From JAOUJD01 sp963841815 (GTDB taxonomy: Bacteria > Pseudomonadota > Gammaproteobacteria > Burkholderiales > Burkholderiaceae_F), in assembly GCA_963841815.1 (NCBI GenBank), contig CAWJEE010000009.1, forward strand, positions 124,001-188,000: a stretch of 64,000 nucleotides of DNA, written 5' to 3'. The notes beneath the pieces were generated by a model. That model searched no databases, was not told the origin of the DNA, and was given only the letters and a program-made list of their open reading frames with translations. Of this stretch, positions 40,398-50,306 are shown piece after piece. How positions within the stretch are numbered: position 1 is the stretch's first letter; each line of letters starts with the position of its first letter. Both the position numbers and the translations under genes were made by a program.

Positions 40398-41201
40398 ATG
40401 AAACGGCTTGGGCTGGTCGTTCTGGCGATTCTGTTGACGGTCGGACTGGCGGGCTGCGCCGGGATGGAGAAGGAGTCGAGGCAGCGGCAGGTCGCGTCCA
40501 TGCTGGCCTACCTGTTCCCCGGCACGGCGGAGCCCCCCACCCAGCCGGACGCGGTCGCGGTCATCAACGTTCCGTTCCGGATCGGGGTGGCCTTCGTGCC
40601 GGACAACGCGACGCCGGAGTTCCGGCTGTCGGAGGCCGATCGGCTGCGTCTCGCCGGCCAGGTCCGCGACGCGTTCGCGAAGTACCCGTTCATCCGCGAG
40701 ATCGAGGCGGTGCCGTCGCTGTACCTGGAGCCGGGCGGCGGCTTCGCCAACATCGACCGGATCGCGGCCCTGCTGCGCCTGGACGCGATCGCGCTGGTGT
40801 CCTACGACCAGGTCCAGCACGCCGACGCGACCGCCCTGTCGCTCCTGTACTGGACCGGCATCGGCGCCTACATCGTCCCGGGCGACCGCTACGACGTGCT
40901 GACGGTGGTCGAGACCGCCGTGTTCGACATCAAGAGCCGACGCCTCCTGATGCGTGCGGCCGGCACCTCGAACGTGAAGGGCACCGCCACGCTGGTCGGC
41001 TTCTCCGGCCAGTCGCGGGAAGCGCGGCTGAAGAGCTTCGAGGAAGCGGTGACGCAGATGATCGGCAACCTGCACGGCGAGGTGAAGGCCTTCCGCGAAC
41101 GGGCTCCGAGCGATCCGAAGGTGAAGCTGGTGCTGCCGCCCGGCTACAACCCGAGCGCCGAACGCCCGGCTCAGCGGCCCGCGACGCCGCCCTCGCGGTA
41201 G
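40398..41201 (+). CDS. Predicted lipoprotein, resembles the rhombotarget-lipoprotein family
   Basis: A 267-residue exported lipoprotein: signal LVVLAILLTVGLAGC with a lipobox LAGC (Cys20). The mature part begins with a short Gln/Arg-rich segment, then MLAYLFPGTAEPP, FRIGVAFVPDN and LDAIALVSYDQVQ. The tail is Pro/Arg-rich. From memory it resembles lipoproteins annotated as rhombotarget lipoprotein, but no C-terminal rhombosortase tag is visible. ATG with GGAGGGAG upstream. It points against its neighbours and its end overlaps the ybeY end by 31 bases. Function unknown. Confidence 0.82.
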   Translation: MKRLGLVVLAILLTVGLAGCAGMEKESRQRQVASMLAYLFPGTAEPPTQPDAVAVINVPFRIGVAFVPDNATPEFRLSEADRLRLAGQVRDAFAKYPFIREIEAVPSLYLEPGGGFANIDRIAALLRLDAIALVSYDQVQHADATALSLLYWTGIGAYIVPGDRYDVLTVVETAVFDIKSRRLLMRAAGTSNVKGTATLVGFSGQSREARLKSFEEAVTQMIGNLHGEVKAFRERAPSDPKVKLVLPPGYNPSAERPAQRPATPPSR

Positions 41202-41620
41202 GGATCGTCGATCCCCAGGCCGGCGAGGATCCGGACCTCGCGGGCTTCCATCGCCCTCGCGCGGGCCGCGCGGTCGTGATCTTGTCCCTGCGCATGCAGG
41301 ACTCCGTGCACGACGAGGTGCGCGAGGTGGTCGCGGAAGGCCTTGCGCTGCGCGCGGGCCTCGCTTCGGACGACGGGCACGCACAGCACGATGTCGGCGA
41401 GCACGACCGGCGCGTGCTGGTAGTCGAACGTCAGCACGTTGGTCGCGTAGTCCTTGCCGCGGAACTCGCGGTTCAGCCGGCGCGCCTCGGCCGCGCCGAC
41501 GAAGCGCACCGTCAGTTCGGCGTCGCGTTCGACAGCGGCCCTGATCCAGCGAACGAGCGTGCTTCGCGCCGGGAGGCCGTCGAACCGGCCCTGCCCCTGG
41601 ATCGACAACGTCGAGCGCCA

Positions 41621-41621
<1 letters not shown>
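41171..41621 (-). CDS. ybeY: Endoribonuclease YbeY, rRNA maturation factor (frame-broken)
   Basis: A small zinc-dependent RNase needed for 16S rRNA 3'-end maturation. The zinc motif HGVLHAQGQDH is complete. The core TVRFVGAAEARRLNREFRG is typical. One extra base near 41607 separates the true ATG at 41621 (MALDV) from the rest (SIQGQGRFDGLPARS). About 149 residues. The ATG overlaps the phoH stop (TGATG), so the pair is coupled. Confidence 0.9.
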
Positions 41622-42675
<1,054 letters not shown>

Positions 42676-42731
42676 GCCCGGAGTGTAGCGATCCGGGGTC
42701 CCGCACTGTCGTGCGGGACTCCGGAAAGTGA

Positions 42732-45575
42732 TCACGCGCCGGAGCGGACCATCGGCGCCTTCAGCGCTTCCGCCAGCAGGCTCGCGCTCTCCGCGAGGTG
42801 CGCGCGCGTCGTTGCGGACAGGCTCGGATTGCCCTGTGCCCGCTGCAGCTCGGCGTGGAGCTTCACCGCCACTTGGCGATTCACTGCACGGACGTCGGCC
42901 GCGACCGGCGTCGACGGCCGCACCAGCCCGGTCGCCACGCGGCGGGCGTGTTCCCGCTGCAGGTTGCGGCGCAGGCTGTCGATTTCCGCGCCCGTCTTCA
43001 GTTCGCTCCAGACGCTGTCGGCGATCCGTGCATGCACCTCCGCGAGGGACAGCAACTGGCGCCGGTCGGCGACCTTCGACTCGGCGTCGGCGAGCCGCGC
43101 CGCCACGCCGTCGCCCATCAGCTGGTCGAGCGCGCTGCGCTGGATCGCGAGCACGCTGCTCGCCAGGCTGAAGTCCGTGTTCAGCATCGGCGCGGTGCCG
43201 TGCATGAATCGATCGAGGTGGTCGACGCCAAGCCGGCTCATGAACTCCGGGTCGAAACGGAAGCTGCCGGAGCTGAACACCTCGCGCGTCAGCAGGTTGA
43301 GCGCCTCGCGCTGCTGTGCCACGGGCACCGGTGCATTGAGTTTGCCCGACGCGCTGCCCGCGACCTGGCGCGAGGTGTAGACGCCGCCGACGTACCGCGA
43401 CAGCGGGCTCACCACCCCGGAGAACTGGCGCAGTCCGCGCTCGAGGTTGCGCCGGAAGACCGTGAAGTTGTCGCCCGCCGCCAGTTCGCGCTTCTGGGTG
43501 CGCGCCCACAGCTCGCGCGCGAGCGTCAGGCTGCGCTTGTAGTAAGCCAGCGGGTCTTCGCCGAGGTCAAACTGGTTGACCCGCGGATCGATCGCACCGC
43601 CCAGCTGGGCGATCACGTCCTCGTCGGTCGCGTACGCCAGGGTGGAATCGCTGGCCGAGCGCGCGGCGATCCGCGCCAGCTCCGCGGCCTCGTTCCCGGG
43701 CGGAATCTCGCGGTACGCGTACTCGATCGCCCAGTAGTCGTAGTTGCCGAGGGTCGTCTGGCTGTAGTCGGCGACCGCCTCGCTCTCGAGCGGGATGTTG
43801 AGCCCGTTGTAGTCCATCACCGAGTTGGAGATGCCGTACTGGCGCGTGAACGACGCGTCGCGCAGCTGCTCGAACTTGACTCCGGTCGACCCGCGAAAGT
43901 TGTGGCGCAGGCCGAGCGCGTGCCCGACCTCGTGCATCACGACATCCTTGAGCGCGCCTGCAACGAACCGCTTGGCCTCGGGGCTGCCCGGCTGAATCGC
44001 GCCCCGAGCGGCCATCAGCTCGAATCCGAACGCCGCTTGCTCGAGGGCGTCGAGCCCGTAGCTGCACTGCTGTCCGTCCAGCAGTTCGGCGAGGGAGGCC
44101 GCAGGCAGCGGGGGCGGGTTGAAGCCCTCCAGACCGGTCCCCTGGAGACTGCTCAGACGCGGCTGCTGATCGCGCAGGAAGCCGTTGGTGAAGCGCAGCC
44201 AGTTCGCGGGGATGATGGCCGCACCGCGCAGGATCTCGCCCGTGTGCGGGTCCGACTGGCTCGGTCCCACCGCCGTCGCGCCTGGTCCCTGCTGGGCGAA
44301 CCAGCGCACGGCCAGGTGGCGCGTGCCTTCCAGCGTGCTCCACTCGGCGTCGGCCGGTTGCTGGCGCACCTCGATCGCATCCCTGAACCCGGCCCGCTCG
44401 AACGCCTTGTTCCACTCGAGGATGCCGCTCTTCACCGCTTCGCGGTACTGCTCGGGGATGTTCTTGTCCATCCACACGAGGATCGGTTCCTTCGGCTCGG
44501 ACACGGCCGCGCCCGGATCCTTCTTCTCCAGTCGCCAGCGCTCCACGTAGTGCGTGCGCGCGTCGCCCTTCTCGCTGTTGGCGAAGTCCCAGAACGCCGT
44601 CGTGAAGTGGCCGACCCGCTGGTCCGCCAGGCGCGGCCGCATCGGCTCGGCCGGGAGCGGCGCGAGGGTGTACGTGTACGCGAGGAACAGGCTGCGGCCG
44701 TCCGGCAGCGCCGCTGGCGTCGACGGCGTCGGTGTTCCGGGTGGCGGCGGCGTGACGGGCGGCGCCGGGAGCTTCGGCACGGCGTAGTGCAGGCGCACCG
44801 TGATGAAGGTTCCCTGCTCGGTCGCCCGCACCCGCTCGATGGAGCTGTTGGCGCGGTCCAGCGCGTAGCCGATGCGATAGGCCGAGTCGAGATCCGTCAT
44901 CGCGCCGGCGAGATCGCCGCCGAAGAGCGCCGTCGCATCGACGAGGATGGACTTGCGCTCGGGGTGCGGCGCCGACGCGACCGCTGCGGATGCGAGCAGG
45001 CTGTCCGAGTAGCTTTCGCGCAGCGCGACCTCCAGCGGCGTGCCGGCTGGCGCGCGCACCGCGAGGTTCTTCGCCACCAACTGCACGGTGTTGCCCACGC
45101 GCTTCAGCACGACCACCTGCTCACGACCCAGAAGACCCGGCCAGAAGAACTTCTCGCCGAGTCCCTGCGCCAGCGACGGCGCGAAGAAGAATGGCTTGTC
45201 CAGCTGATCGCCGCGGATCTCAAGCCAGGTCTTGTCGTCCTTCTGCCAGAGAGTCAGGAAGCCCTTCAGTTCCTTGGCATCCTTGGTGACTTCCGCGAAG
45301 GGACGCGGTGCGCCCGGCGGAGTCGGAGGAGCGCCGGCGGGTGCAGCGCCGGCCGGAGCCGCGCCGCTCGCCTTGGGCGCTGCGCCGGCTTTACCGGTGG
45401 CGCCCGCTGCGGCGCCTGACGGCGCCGTGGCCGCGGGCGGCATCCCGGCCTTCGGATCGCCCGCAGGCGCAGTCGAGGCGACCTTCTCGGCCGCGCCCGG
45501 CGTCGAGGTCGTCGCACAGGCAGACAGGGCCGCGGCGACGAGCGTCGTCGCAGCCACACGCAGAGACATCTTCAT
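42732..45575 (-). CDS. Zinc-dependent metalloprotease lipoprotein (DUF5117/DUF5118 type)
   Basis: A 947-residue exported protease. ATG at 45575 with AGGAG 8 bases upstream. Lipobox LSAC at about 17-20, then an 80-residue Ala/Gly/Pro linker, then a large ectodomain. The extended metzincin motif HEVGHALGLRHNF (near residue 553) gives the zinc ligands, and SVMDYNG provides the Met-turn. The segment EPILVWMDKNIPEQYREAVK is characteristic of this family. Probably anchored in the outer membrane or at the periplasmic face. Substrate unknown. It interrupts the usual miaB-phoH order. Confidence 0.9.
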   Translation of the reverse strand: MKMSLRVAATTLVAAALSACATTSTPGAAEKVASTAPAGDPKAGMPPAATAPSGAAAGATGKAGAAPKASGAAPAGAAPAGAPPTPPGAPRPFAEVTKDAKELKGFLTLWQKDDKTWLEIRGDQLDKPFFFAPSLAQGLGEKFFWPGLLGREQVVVLKRVGNTVQLVAKNLAVRAPAGTPLEVALRESYSDSLLASAAVASAPHPERKSILVDATALFGGDLAGAMTDLDSAYRIGYALDRANSSIERVRATEQGTFITVRLHYAVPKLPAPPVTPPPPGTPTPSTPAALPDGRSLFLAYTYTLAPLPAEPMRPRLADQRVGHFTTAFWDFANSEKGDARTHYVERWRLEKKDPGAAVSEPKEPILVWMDKNIPEQYREAVKSGILEWNKAFERAGFRDAIEVRQQPADAEWSTLEGTRHLAVRWFAQQGPGATAVGPSQSDPHTGEILRGAAIIPANWLRFTNGFLRDQQPRLSSLQGTGLEGFNPPPLPAASLAELLDGQQCSYGLDALEQAAFGFELMAARGAIQPGSPEAKRFVAGALKDVVMHEVGHALGLRHNFRGSTGVKFEQLRDASFTRQYGISNSVMDYNGLNIPLESEAVADYSQTTLGNYDYWAIEYAYREIPPGNEAAELARIAARSASDSTLAYATDEDVIAQLGGAIDPRVNQFDLGEDPLAYYKRSLTLARELWARTQKRELAAGDNFTVFRRNLERGLRQFSGVVSPLSRYVGGVYTSRQVAGSASGKLNAPVPVAQQREALNLLTREVFSSGSFRFDPEFMSRLGVDHLDRFMHGTAPMLNTDFSLASSVLAIQRSALDQLMGDGVAARLADAESKVADRRQLLSLAEVHARIADSVWSELKTGAEIDSLRRNLQREHARRVATGLVRPSTPVAADVRAVNRQVAVKLHAELQRAQGNPSLSATTRAHLAESASLLAEALKAPMVRSGA

Positions 45576-45696
45576 CGAATCACTCCTGGCAATACCGGCG
45601 TTCCGCTGATCCCGACCCGGGGACGCCAAATGTTCGGTGGGGCGAATCGTACCGACTGGACCGCGCCCTCACCGGCGGATTCGTCGCACGATCGCT

Positions 45697-47064
45697 CTAC
45701 TCACGCCGGCCTTTCTCCGTTTCGTCGCGCACGATCGCCGAACCCCGCAAGGAATGCGGCAGCGCCTGCGTGATCTCCACATCGAGCAGCCGGCCGACCA
45801 GTCGTGCCGCATCGGGGCCGCCAGGGAAATTCACGATGCGGTTGTCTTCCGTGCGGCCCATCAGCTCGGACGCGTCCTTCCTCGACGAGCCCTCGACGAG
45901 GATGCGCTGCACCGTCCCGACCATCGCCTCGCTGATGCGCGCGGCGTTCGCGTTGATGGCCGCCTGCAGTCGCGCCAGTCGCTCCAGCTTCACGGCCTGC
46001 GGCGTGTCGTCGGCCAGGTCCGCGGCCGGGGTCCCGGGCCGCCTGCTGTAGACGAAGGAGAAGCTCGCGTCGAAACCGATCTCCTCGACGAGCGCCATCG
46101 TCCGCTCGAAATCCGCTTCGGTCTCGCCCGGGAATCCGACGATGAAGTCCGTGGACAGCGAGATGCCGGGGCGGGCCTGCCGCAGCCGGCGAACGATGGA
46201 CTTGTACTCCAGCACCGTGTAGCCGCGCTTCATCGCAGCCAGCACCCGGTCGCTGCCGGACTGCACCGGCAGGTGCAGGTGATCGACGAGCTTGGGCACG
46301 CGCGCATGGACGTCGATCAGCCGCTGCGTGAATTCCTTCGGGTGCGACGTCGTGTAGCGGATGCGCTCGATGCCGGGAACCTCGGCGACGTACTCGAGCA
46401 GCAGCGCGAAGTCGGCGGTCTCGCCATCGGCCAGTCGCCCGCGGTAGGCGTTCACGTTCTGGCCGAGCAGAGTGACCTCCCTGACCCCGTGATCGGCCAG
46501 GTCGGCGATCTCGGTCAGCACGTCGTCGAAGCCACGCGAGATCTCCTCGCCGCGCGTGTACGGGACGACGCAGAAGCTGCAGTATTTGCTGCAGCCTTCC
46601 ATGATCGAGACGAAGGCGCTTGGCCCTTCGACCCGTGGCGGCGGCAGGTGGTCGAACTTCTCGATCTCGGGAAACGAGATGTCGACCTGGGGCCGCCCGG
46701 TGCTCTGCCGGCGGCGGATCAGGTCGGGGAGCCGGTGCAGCGTCTGCGGGCCGAAGACGATGTCGACATACGGTGCGCGCTCGACGATCGCGGCGCCTTC
46801 CTGGCTCGCGACGCAGCCGCCGACCCCGATCACGAGGTCCGGCTTCAGGCGCTTCAGGTGCTTGACACGGCCGAGGTCGGAGAACACCTTTTCCTGCGCC
46901 TTCTCGCGCACGGAGCAGGTATTGAAGAGGATCACGTCGGCATCCTCGGGGCGGTCCGTCGTGACGACGCCGTCGGAAGCATTGAGCACGTCGGCCATCT
47001 TGTCCGAGTCGTACTCGTTCATCTGGCATCCGAACGTGCGGATGTAGAGCTTGCGGACGCTCAT
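45697..47064 (-). CDS. miaB: tRNA-2-methylthio-N6-isopentenyladenosine synthase
   Basis: A radical-SAM methylthiotransferase acting at A37 of tRNAs. N-terminal cluster cysteines are in TFGCQMNEYDS, NTCSVREKA and GVGGCVASQ. The radical-SAM motif CSKYCSFC lies near 155-162. A TRAM domain ends the protein (GTVQRILVEGSS). 455 residues, normal length. Confidence 0.96.
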   Translation of the reverse strand: MSVRKLYIRTFGCQMNEYDSDKMADVLNASDGVVTTDRPEDADVILFNTCSVREKAQEKVFSDLGRVKHLKRLKPDLVIGVGGCVASQEGAAIVERAPYVDIVFGPQTLHRLPDLIRRRQSTGRPQVDISFPEIEKFDHLPPPRVEGPSAFVSIMEGCSKYCSFCVVPYTRGEEISRGFDDVLTEIADLADHGVREVTLLGQNVNAYRGRLADGETADFALLLEYVAEVPGIERIRYTTSHPKEFTQRLIDVHARVPKLVDHLHLPVQSGSDRVLAAMKRGYTVLEYKSIVRRLRQARPGISLSTDFIVGFPGETEADFERTMALVEEIGFDASFSFVYSRRPGTPAADLADDTPQAVKLERLARLQAAINANAARISEAMVGTVQRILVEGSSRKDASELMGRTEDNRIVNFPGGPDAARLVGRLLDVEITQALPHSLRGSAIVRDETEKGRRE

Positions 47065-47137
47065 GGGTCGCGATCTCGGTGTAGAGCCGGTGGCGAGGCG
47101 CGCGATTGTACGGCTGCGCGGGCCGCGAAACGGAGGA

Positions 47138-47422
47138 CTACTTCTCGGGCGGCAGCAGCCAGACCTGGCTCACCTGCCCGTTGGCGTCCAGCTTGTAGCG
47201 GATGCGGCTGTTCGCAGGCACGCGGTCGGGAGTGATCGACGTGTTCGACGGGGTCATGATGCGCGCGCCGGGCGCCAGCCGCATCGGCTTGTCGTCGATG
47301 GTGACGCTGGACAACTGAACGGCATTCAGCGTGCCGAGCATTGTCCCGTCCGGCTGGCGGTTCGACGAGGAACCACAGGCCGCGAGCACAGCGACGAGGA
47401 CGAGGGCAAGGAGGCTGCGCAT
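47138..47422 (-). CDS. Small predicted lipoprotein
   Basis: A 94-residue protein with signal MRSLLALVLVAVLAAC (lipobox LAAC, Cys16) and a short basic-polar domain containing LNAVQLSSVTIDDKPMRLAP and RIRYKLDANGQVSQVWLL. The start is the ATG at 47422, since the frame upstream runs into the tRNA. I do not recognise the family; the fold is probably a small beta-domain. It sits between miaB and tRNA-Met on the same strand. Confidence 0.7.
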   Translation of the reverse strand: MRSLLALVLVAVLAACGSSSNRQPDGTMLGTLNAVQLSSVTIDDKPMRLAPGARIMTPSNTSITPDRVPANSRIRYKLDANGQVSQVWLLPPEK

Positions 47423-47437
47423 CGATGAGGAGGTGTT

Positions 47438-47514
47438 TGGTGGCGGATCAGGGACTCGAACCCCGGACACAAGGATTATGATTCCTCTGCTCTAACCAGC
47501 TGAGCTAATCCGCC
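47438..47514 (-). tRNA. tRNA-Met (anticodon CAT)
   Basis: On the minus strand a full cloverleaf can be drawn: acceptor GGCGGAT/ATCCGCC, D stem GCTC/GAGC, anticodon stem GAGGA/TCCTT with loop ATCATAA, T arm CGGGG-TTCGAGT-CCCTG, and an encoded CCA end. The CAT anticodon fits elongator tRNA-Met; it lacks the initiator-type C1-A72 mismatch. A lysidine-modified tRNA-Ile2 cannot be fully excluded from sequence alone. Confidence 0.92.
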
Positions 47515-47562
47515 GCGGGCGCGAATTATCTTCGCTTAGGCCCCACCCGGTCAAATTGAGTC

Positions 47563-48402
47563 TCAGCGCCGGTGGCTCTTCGCCGCGGGCCAGAGTGCAT
47601 GGAAGTGATGCACCGGTCCGTGCCCGTGCCCGATCTGCAGCGCGTCCGCCTGCCGCAACGCCTCGGTCAGGTAATCCTTCGCGTCCTGCGCAGCGGTCGG
47701 CACGTCGGGTCGTTGCGGCAGCAGCGCCGCGAGCGCCGCCGACAGCGTGCAGCCGGTTCCGTGCGTGTTCTTCGTCTCCACCCGCGGTCGCGAGATCTCG
47801 ATCATGCGGTCGCCGTTGAAGAGCAGGTCGGTCGCGTCGCCGCTCGGCAAGTGACCGCCTTTCAGCCAGACCCAGCGTTCGCCGCTTCCCATCAGGCGGT
47901 GCAGCCGCTCGGCGGCACGCGTCATCTCCTTCACGCTCTCGGGCGCACGGCTTTCCAGCAACACGCCCGCTTCCGGCAGGTTGGGCGTGATCACTTGCGC
48001 CAGCGGAACCAGCGCTTCGCGCAACGCGCCGACGGCGGCGCTGGCGAGCAGCGCATCGCCGCTCTTGGCCACCATCACCGGGTCGAGCACCACCCGCTCT
48101 GCCTTCCAGTGGGCGAGGCGTTCGGCGACGGTGACGATCACCGGCGCTTCGCCGAGCATGCCGATCTTGATCGCGTCGATGCGGACGTCGGCGAACAGGG
48201 TGTCGATCTGGCGGGCGATGAAGTCGGGCGCGATCGGCAGCACCCCCGCCACGGTGCGCGTGTTCTGGGCGGTGAGCGCGGCGATCACGGCACAGGCGTA
48301 GGCGCCCAGCGCGCTGAATGCCTTGACGTCCGCGAGCACGCCGGCCCCGCCGGACGGGTCGACGCCGGCGATCGTCAGCGCTGTTGGAATCGTCTTCACC
48401 AT
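47563..48402 (-). CDS. thiD: Hydroxymethylpyrimidine/phosphomethylpyrimidine kinase
   Basis: ThiD phosphorylates HMP twice for thiamine synthesis. 279 residues of the ribokinase-like fold: AGVDPSGGAGVLADVKAF near the N-terminus, DPVMVAKSGDALL and the anion-hole motif NTHGTGCTLSAAL near 213. The His-rich tail (GHGHGPVHHFH) is notable. No riboswitch was seen upstream. It is divergent from tetR with a 116-bp shared region. Confidence 0.94.
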   Translation of the reverse strand: MVKTIPTALTIAGVDPSGGAGVLADVKAFSALGAYACAVIAALTAQNTRTVAGVLPIAPDFIARQIDTLFADVRIDAIKIGMLGEAPVIVTVAERLAHWKAERVVLDPVMVAKSGDALLASAAVGALREALVPLAQVITPNLPEAGVLLESRAPESVKEMTRAAERLHRLMGSGERWVWLKGGHLPSGDATDLLFNGDRMIEISRPRVETKNTHGTGCTLSAALAALLPQRPDVPTAAQDAKDYLTEALRQADALQIGHGHGPVHHFHALWPAAKSHRR

Positions 48403-48433
48403 GTGTTTTCTGTCACAAAATGAAAGGGTTAGC

Positions 48434-48476
48434 TTGACACAGCGAACGCGCCCGCCTATATTACTGACCGGTCAGT
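48434..48476 (+). promoter_or_regulatory. Sigma-70 promoter with TetR operator
   Basis: A consensus -35 TTGACA (48434-48439) and a -10 TATATT (48457-48462) are spaced by 17 bases. Immediately downstream is a perfect 14-bp palindrome ACTGACCGGTCAGT (48463-48476), covering the expected start of transcription. This is the layout of an autorepressed TetR promoter. It drives tetR and probably pcm-rhodanese-tolC. Confidence 0.82.
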
Positions 48477-48518
48477 TACTTAACTGCCGGAGGGCAATCG
48501 CACTTCCGGGACAGCCTC

Positions 48519-49238
48519 ATGAGCAGTCCAGCAAGCCACTCCGCGGCCCGTCCGCGCTGGGAGCGCCGGAAGGAAGCCCGGCCCGCCGAGCTCCTCGCCG
48601 CCGCGCTCGAACTCTTCGTCGAGAAGGGCTACGCGGGAACCCGCCTGGAAGACGTCGCGCATCGCGCCGGCGTCTCGAAGGGCACGCTCTACCTGTACTT
48701 CGAGAACAAGGAAGACCTCTTCAAGGCGGTCGTGCGCGAAAGCGTCGTCGCCCGCATCAGCGAGACCGCCGACCAGATCGAGCGCTTCGACGGGCCGAGC
48801 GATGCCCTGCTCGAGCACGTGGTCCGGCGCTGGTGGAGCGAGTACGGCGACCGGACAGCCGGCGGCATCAGCAAGCTGATGATGGCCGAGAGCAGCAACT
48901 TTCCCGAGATCGCCCGCTTCTTCCTCGAGGAAGTGATCGAGCCCTGGCACGAACTGCTCGCCACGGCGATCCGCCGGGGCATCGAGCGCGGCGAGTTCAG
49001 GAAGGTCGACGTCGAGATGAACGTGCACGCGCTCGCGGCGTCGCTGGTGATGCTGTCGCTGTGGAAATGCTCGTTCGGGCCGTGCAGCCAGAAGCCCGTC
49101 GACGCGGCGGCCTACATCGACGCGACGATCGACACGTTCGTCACGTCCCTGAGGCACGGAGCGTCGCGGGTCGGGAACGATGCGACGGAGCGCGCGAATC
49201 GCGTCGCCAAGCGCAGCGGGACACGCACGACCCGCTGA
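48519..49238 (+). CDS. TetR/AcrR family transcriptional regulator
   Basis: A 239-residue repressor. The N-terminal helix-turn-helix (about 20-66) has LEDVAHRAGVSKGTLYLYF, strongly typical of the family. The C-terminal ligand-binding domain contains FLEEVIEPWHELLATAI. The palindromic operator in its own promoter suggests autoregulation. With tolC three genes downstream it may respond to toxic hydrophobic compounds, but the inducer is unknown. Confidence 0.92.
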   Translation: MSSPASHSAARPRWERRKEARPAELLAAALELFVEKGYAGTRLEDVAHRAGVSKGTLYLYFENKEDLFKAVVRESVVARISETADQIERFDGPSDALLEHVVRRWWSEYGDRTAGGISKLMMAESSNFPEIARFFLEEVIEPWHELLATAIRRGIERGEFRKVDVEMNVHALAASLVMLSLWKCSFGPCSQKPVDAAAYIDATIDTFVTSLRHGASRVGNDATERANRVAKRSGTRTTR

Positions 49239-49285
49239 TAGACTTTCGCGCTGTGTTGCGGGACGCATCGGGAACGGGAACACGA

Positions 49286-49966
49286 ATGGGAGCCGGTCTG
49301 GACTTCGAGAAAGCGCGCTTCAACATGGTCGAGCAGCAGGTCCGGCCGTGGGACGTGCTCGATCAGTCCGTGCTCGACCTGCTCTTCGTGGTCAGGCGCG
49401 AGGCCTTCGTGCCGGATCCGTACCGCGCGCTGGCCTTCACCGACATGGAGATCCCGCTGAAGATCGACGGCGTGGACACCGGCGAGTGCATGTGGTCGCC
49501 GAAGCTCGAGGCGCGGATCGTGCAGGAACTGGCGATCAAGCCGCACGACACGGTGCTCGAGATCGGCACCGGCTCGGGCTATCTCTCGGCCCTGCTCGCG
49601 CACAAGGCGCAGCACGTCCTTTCGATCGAGATCGATCCGAGGCTGAAGGCCTTTGCGGAAGCGAATCTCGCGCGCGCCGGAGTGCACAACGTCAAGGTCG
49701 AGCTGGGCGACGGCAGTCATGGCTGGCCGGGCAAGGCGCCCTACGACGTGATCGTGGTGACCGGATCGCTGCCGGTCCTGCCGGAGTCGCTGCGGAACCA
49801 GCTGCGCGTCGGCGGCCGCCTGGCGGCGATCGTGGGCGAGGAACCGGTGATGACAGCCGAGCTCCACACCCGCGCCGCCGAGACGAGTTACGACGTGGTC
49901 AGGCTGTTCGAGACGAGCGTCAAGGCGCTGAAGAATGCAGAACGCCCATCGAGCTTTCGCTTCTGA
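49286..49966 (+). CDS. Protein-L-isoaspartate O-methyltransferase family protein
   Basis: A 226-residue SAM-dependent methyltransferase. Start MGAGLDFEKARFNMVEQQVR; SAM motif I VLEIGTGSGYLSALLA near 79; motif DVIVVTGSLPVLPE. The Thr-Gly in place of the usual post-motif residues makes it a PCMT-like relative, not necessarily the canonical repair enzyme. In betaproteobacteria this version is regularly placed before a rhodanese gene and tolC. Its stop overlaps the next start (TGATG). Confidence 0.87.
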   Translation: MGAGLDFEKARFNMVEQQVRPWDVLDQSVLDLLFVVRREAFVPDPYRALAFTDMEIPLKIDGVDTGECMWSPKLEARIVQELAIKPHDTVLEIGTGSGYLSALLAHKAQHVLSIEIDPRLKAFAEANLARAGVHNVKVELGDGSHGWPGKAPYDVIVVTGSLPVLPESLRNQLRVGGRLAAIVGEEPVMTAELHTRAAETSYDVVRLFETSVKALKNAERPSSFRF

Positions 49967-50289
49967 TGAAGACGTTGTCCGTCCGCGAGCTGGCCGGCTG
50001 GCTGGCCGATGAACAGCGTGCGAAGCCGCTGCTGCTCGATGTGCGGGAACCGTGGGAGCAGCAGATCTGCCGGATCGAGGGCTCCGAGCTGATGCCGATG
50101 CGCGCCGTGCCGGCAAGGATCAACGAGCTCGCGCCGGATCGCGACATCGTGTGCGTTTGCCATCACGGCGGGCGCAGCATGCACGTGGCGATGTTCCTCG
50201 AGCGACAGGGCTTCGCGAACGTATACAACCTGACCGGCGGCGTCGATGCGTGGGCGCGCCAGGTCGACAAGGCAATGCCGACTTACTGA
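49966..50289 (+). CDS. Single-domain rhodanese-like sulfurtransferase
   Basis: A 107-residue rhodanese domain with the active-site loop CHHGGRSMHVA (Cys near 65) and the conserved LLLDVREPWE near the N-terminus. It ends with GGVDAWARQVD. ATG overlaps the preceding stop. It probably shuttles sulfane sulfur; the partner is unknown. Part of pcm-rhodanese-tolC. Confidence 0.93.
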   Translation: MKTLSVRELAGWLADEQRAKPLLLDVREPWEQQICRIEGSELMPMRAVPARINELAPDRDIVCVCHHGGRSMHVAMFLERQGFANVYNLTGGVDAWARQVDKAMPTY

Positions 50290-50306
50290 AGAGGGTGGGG
50301 ATTCGG

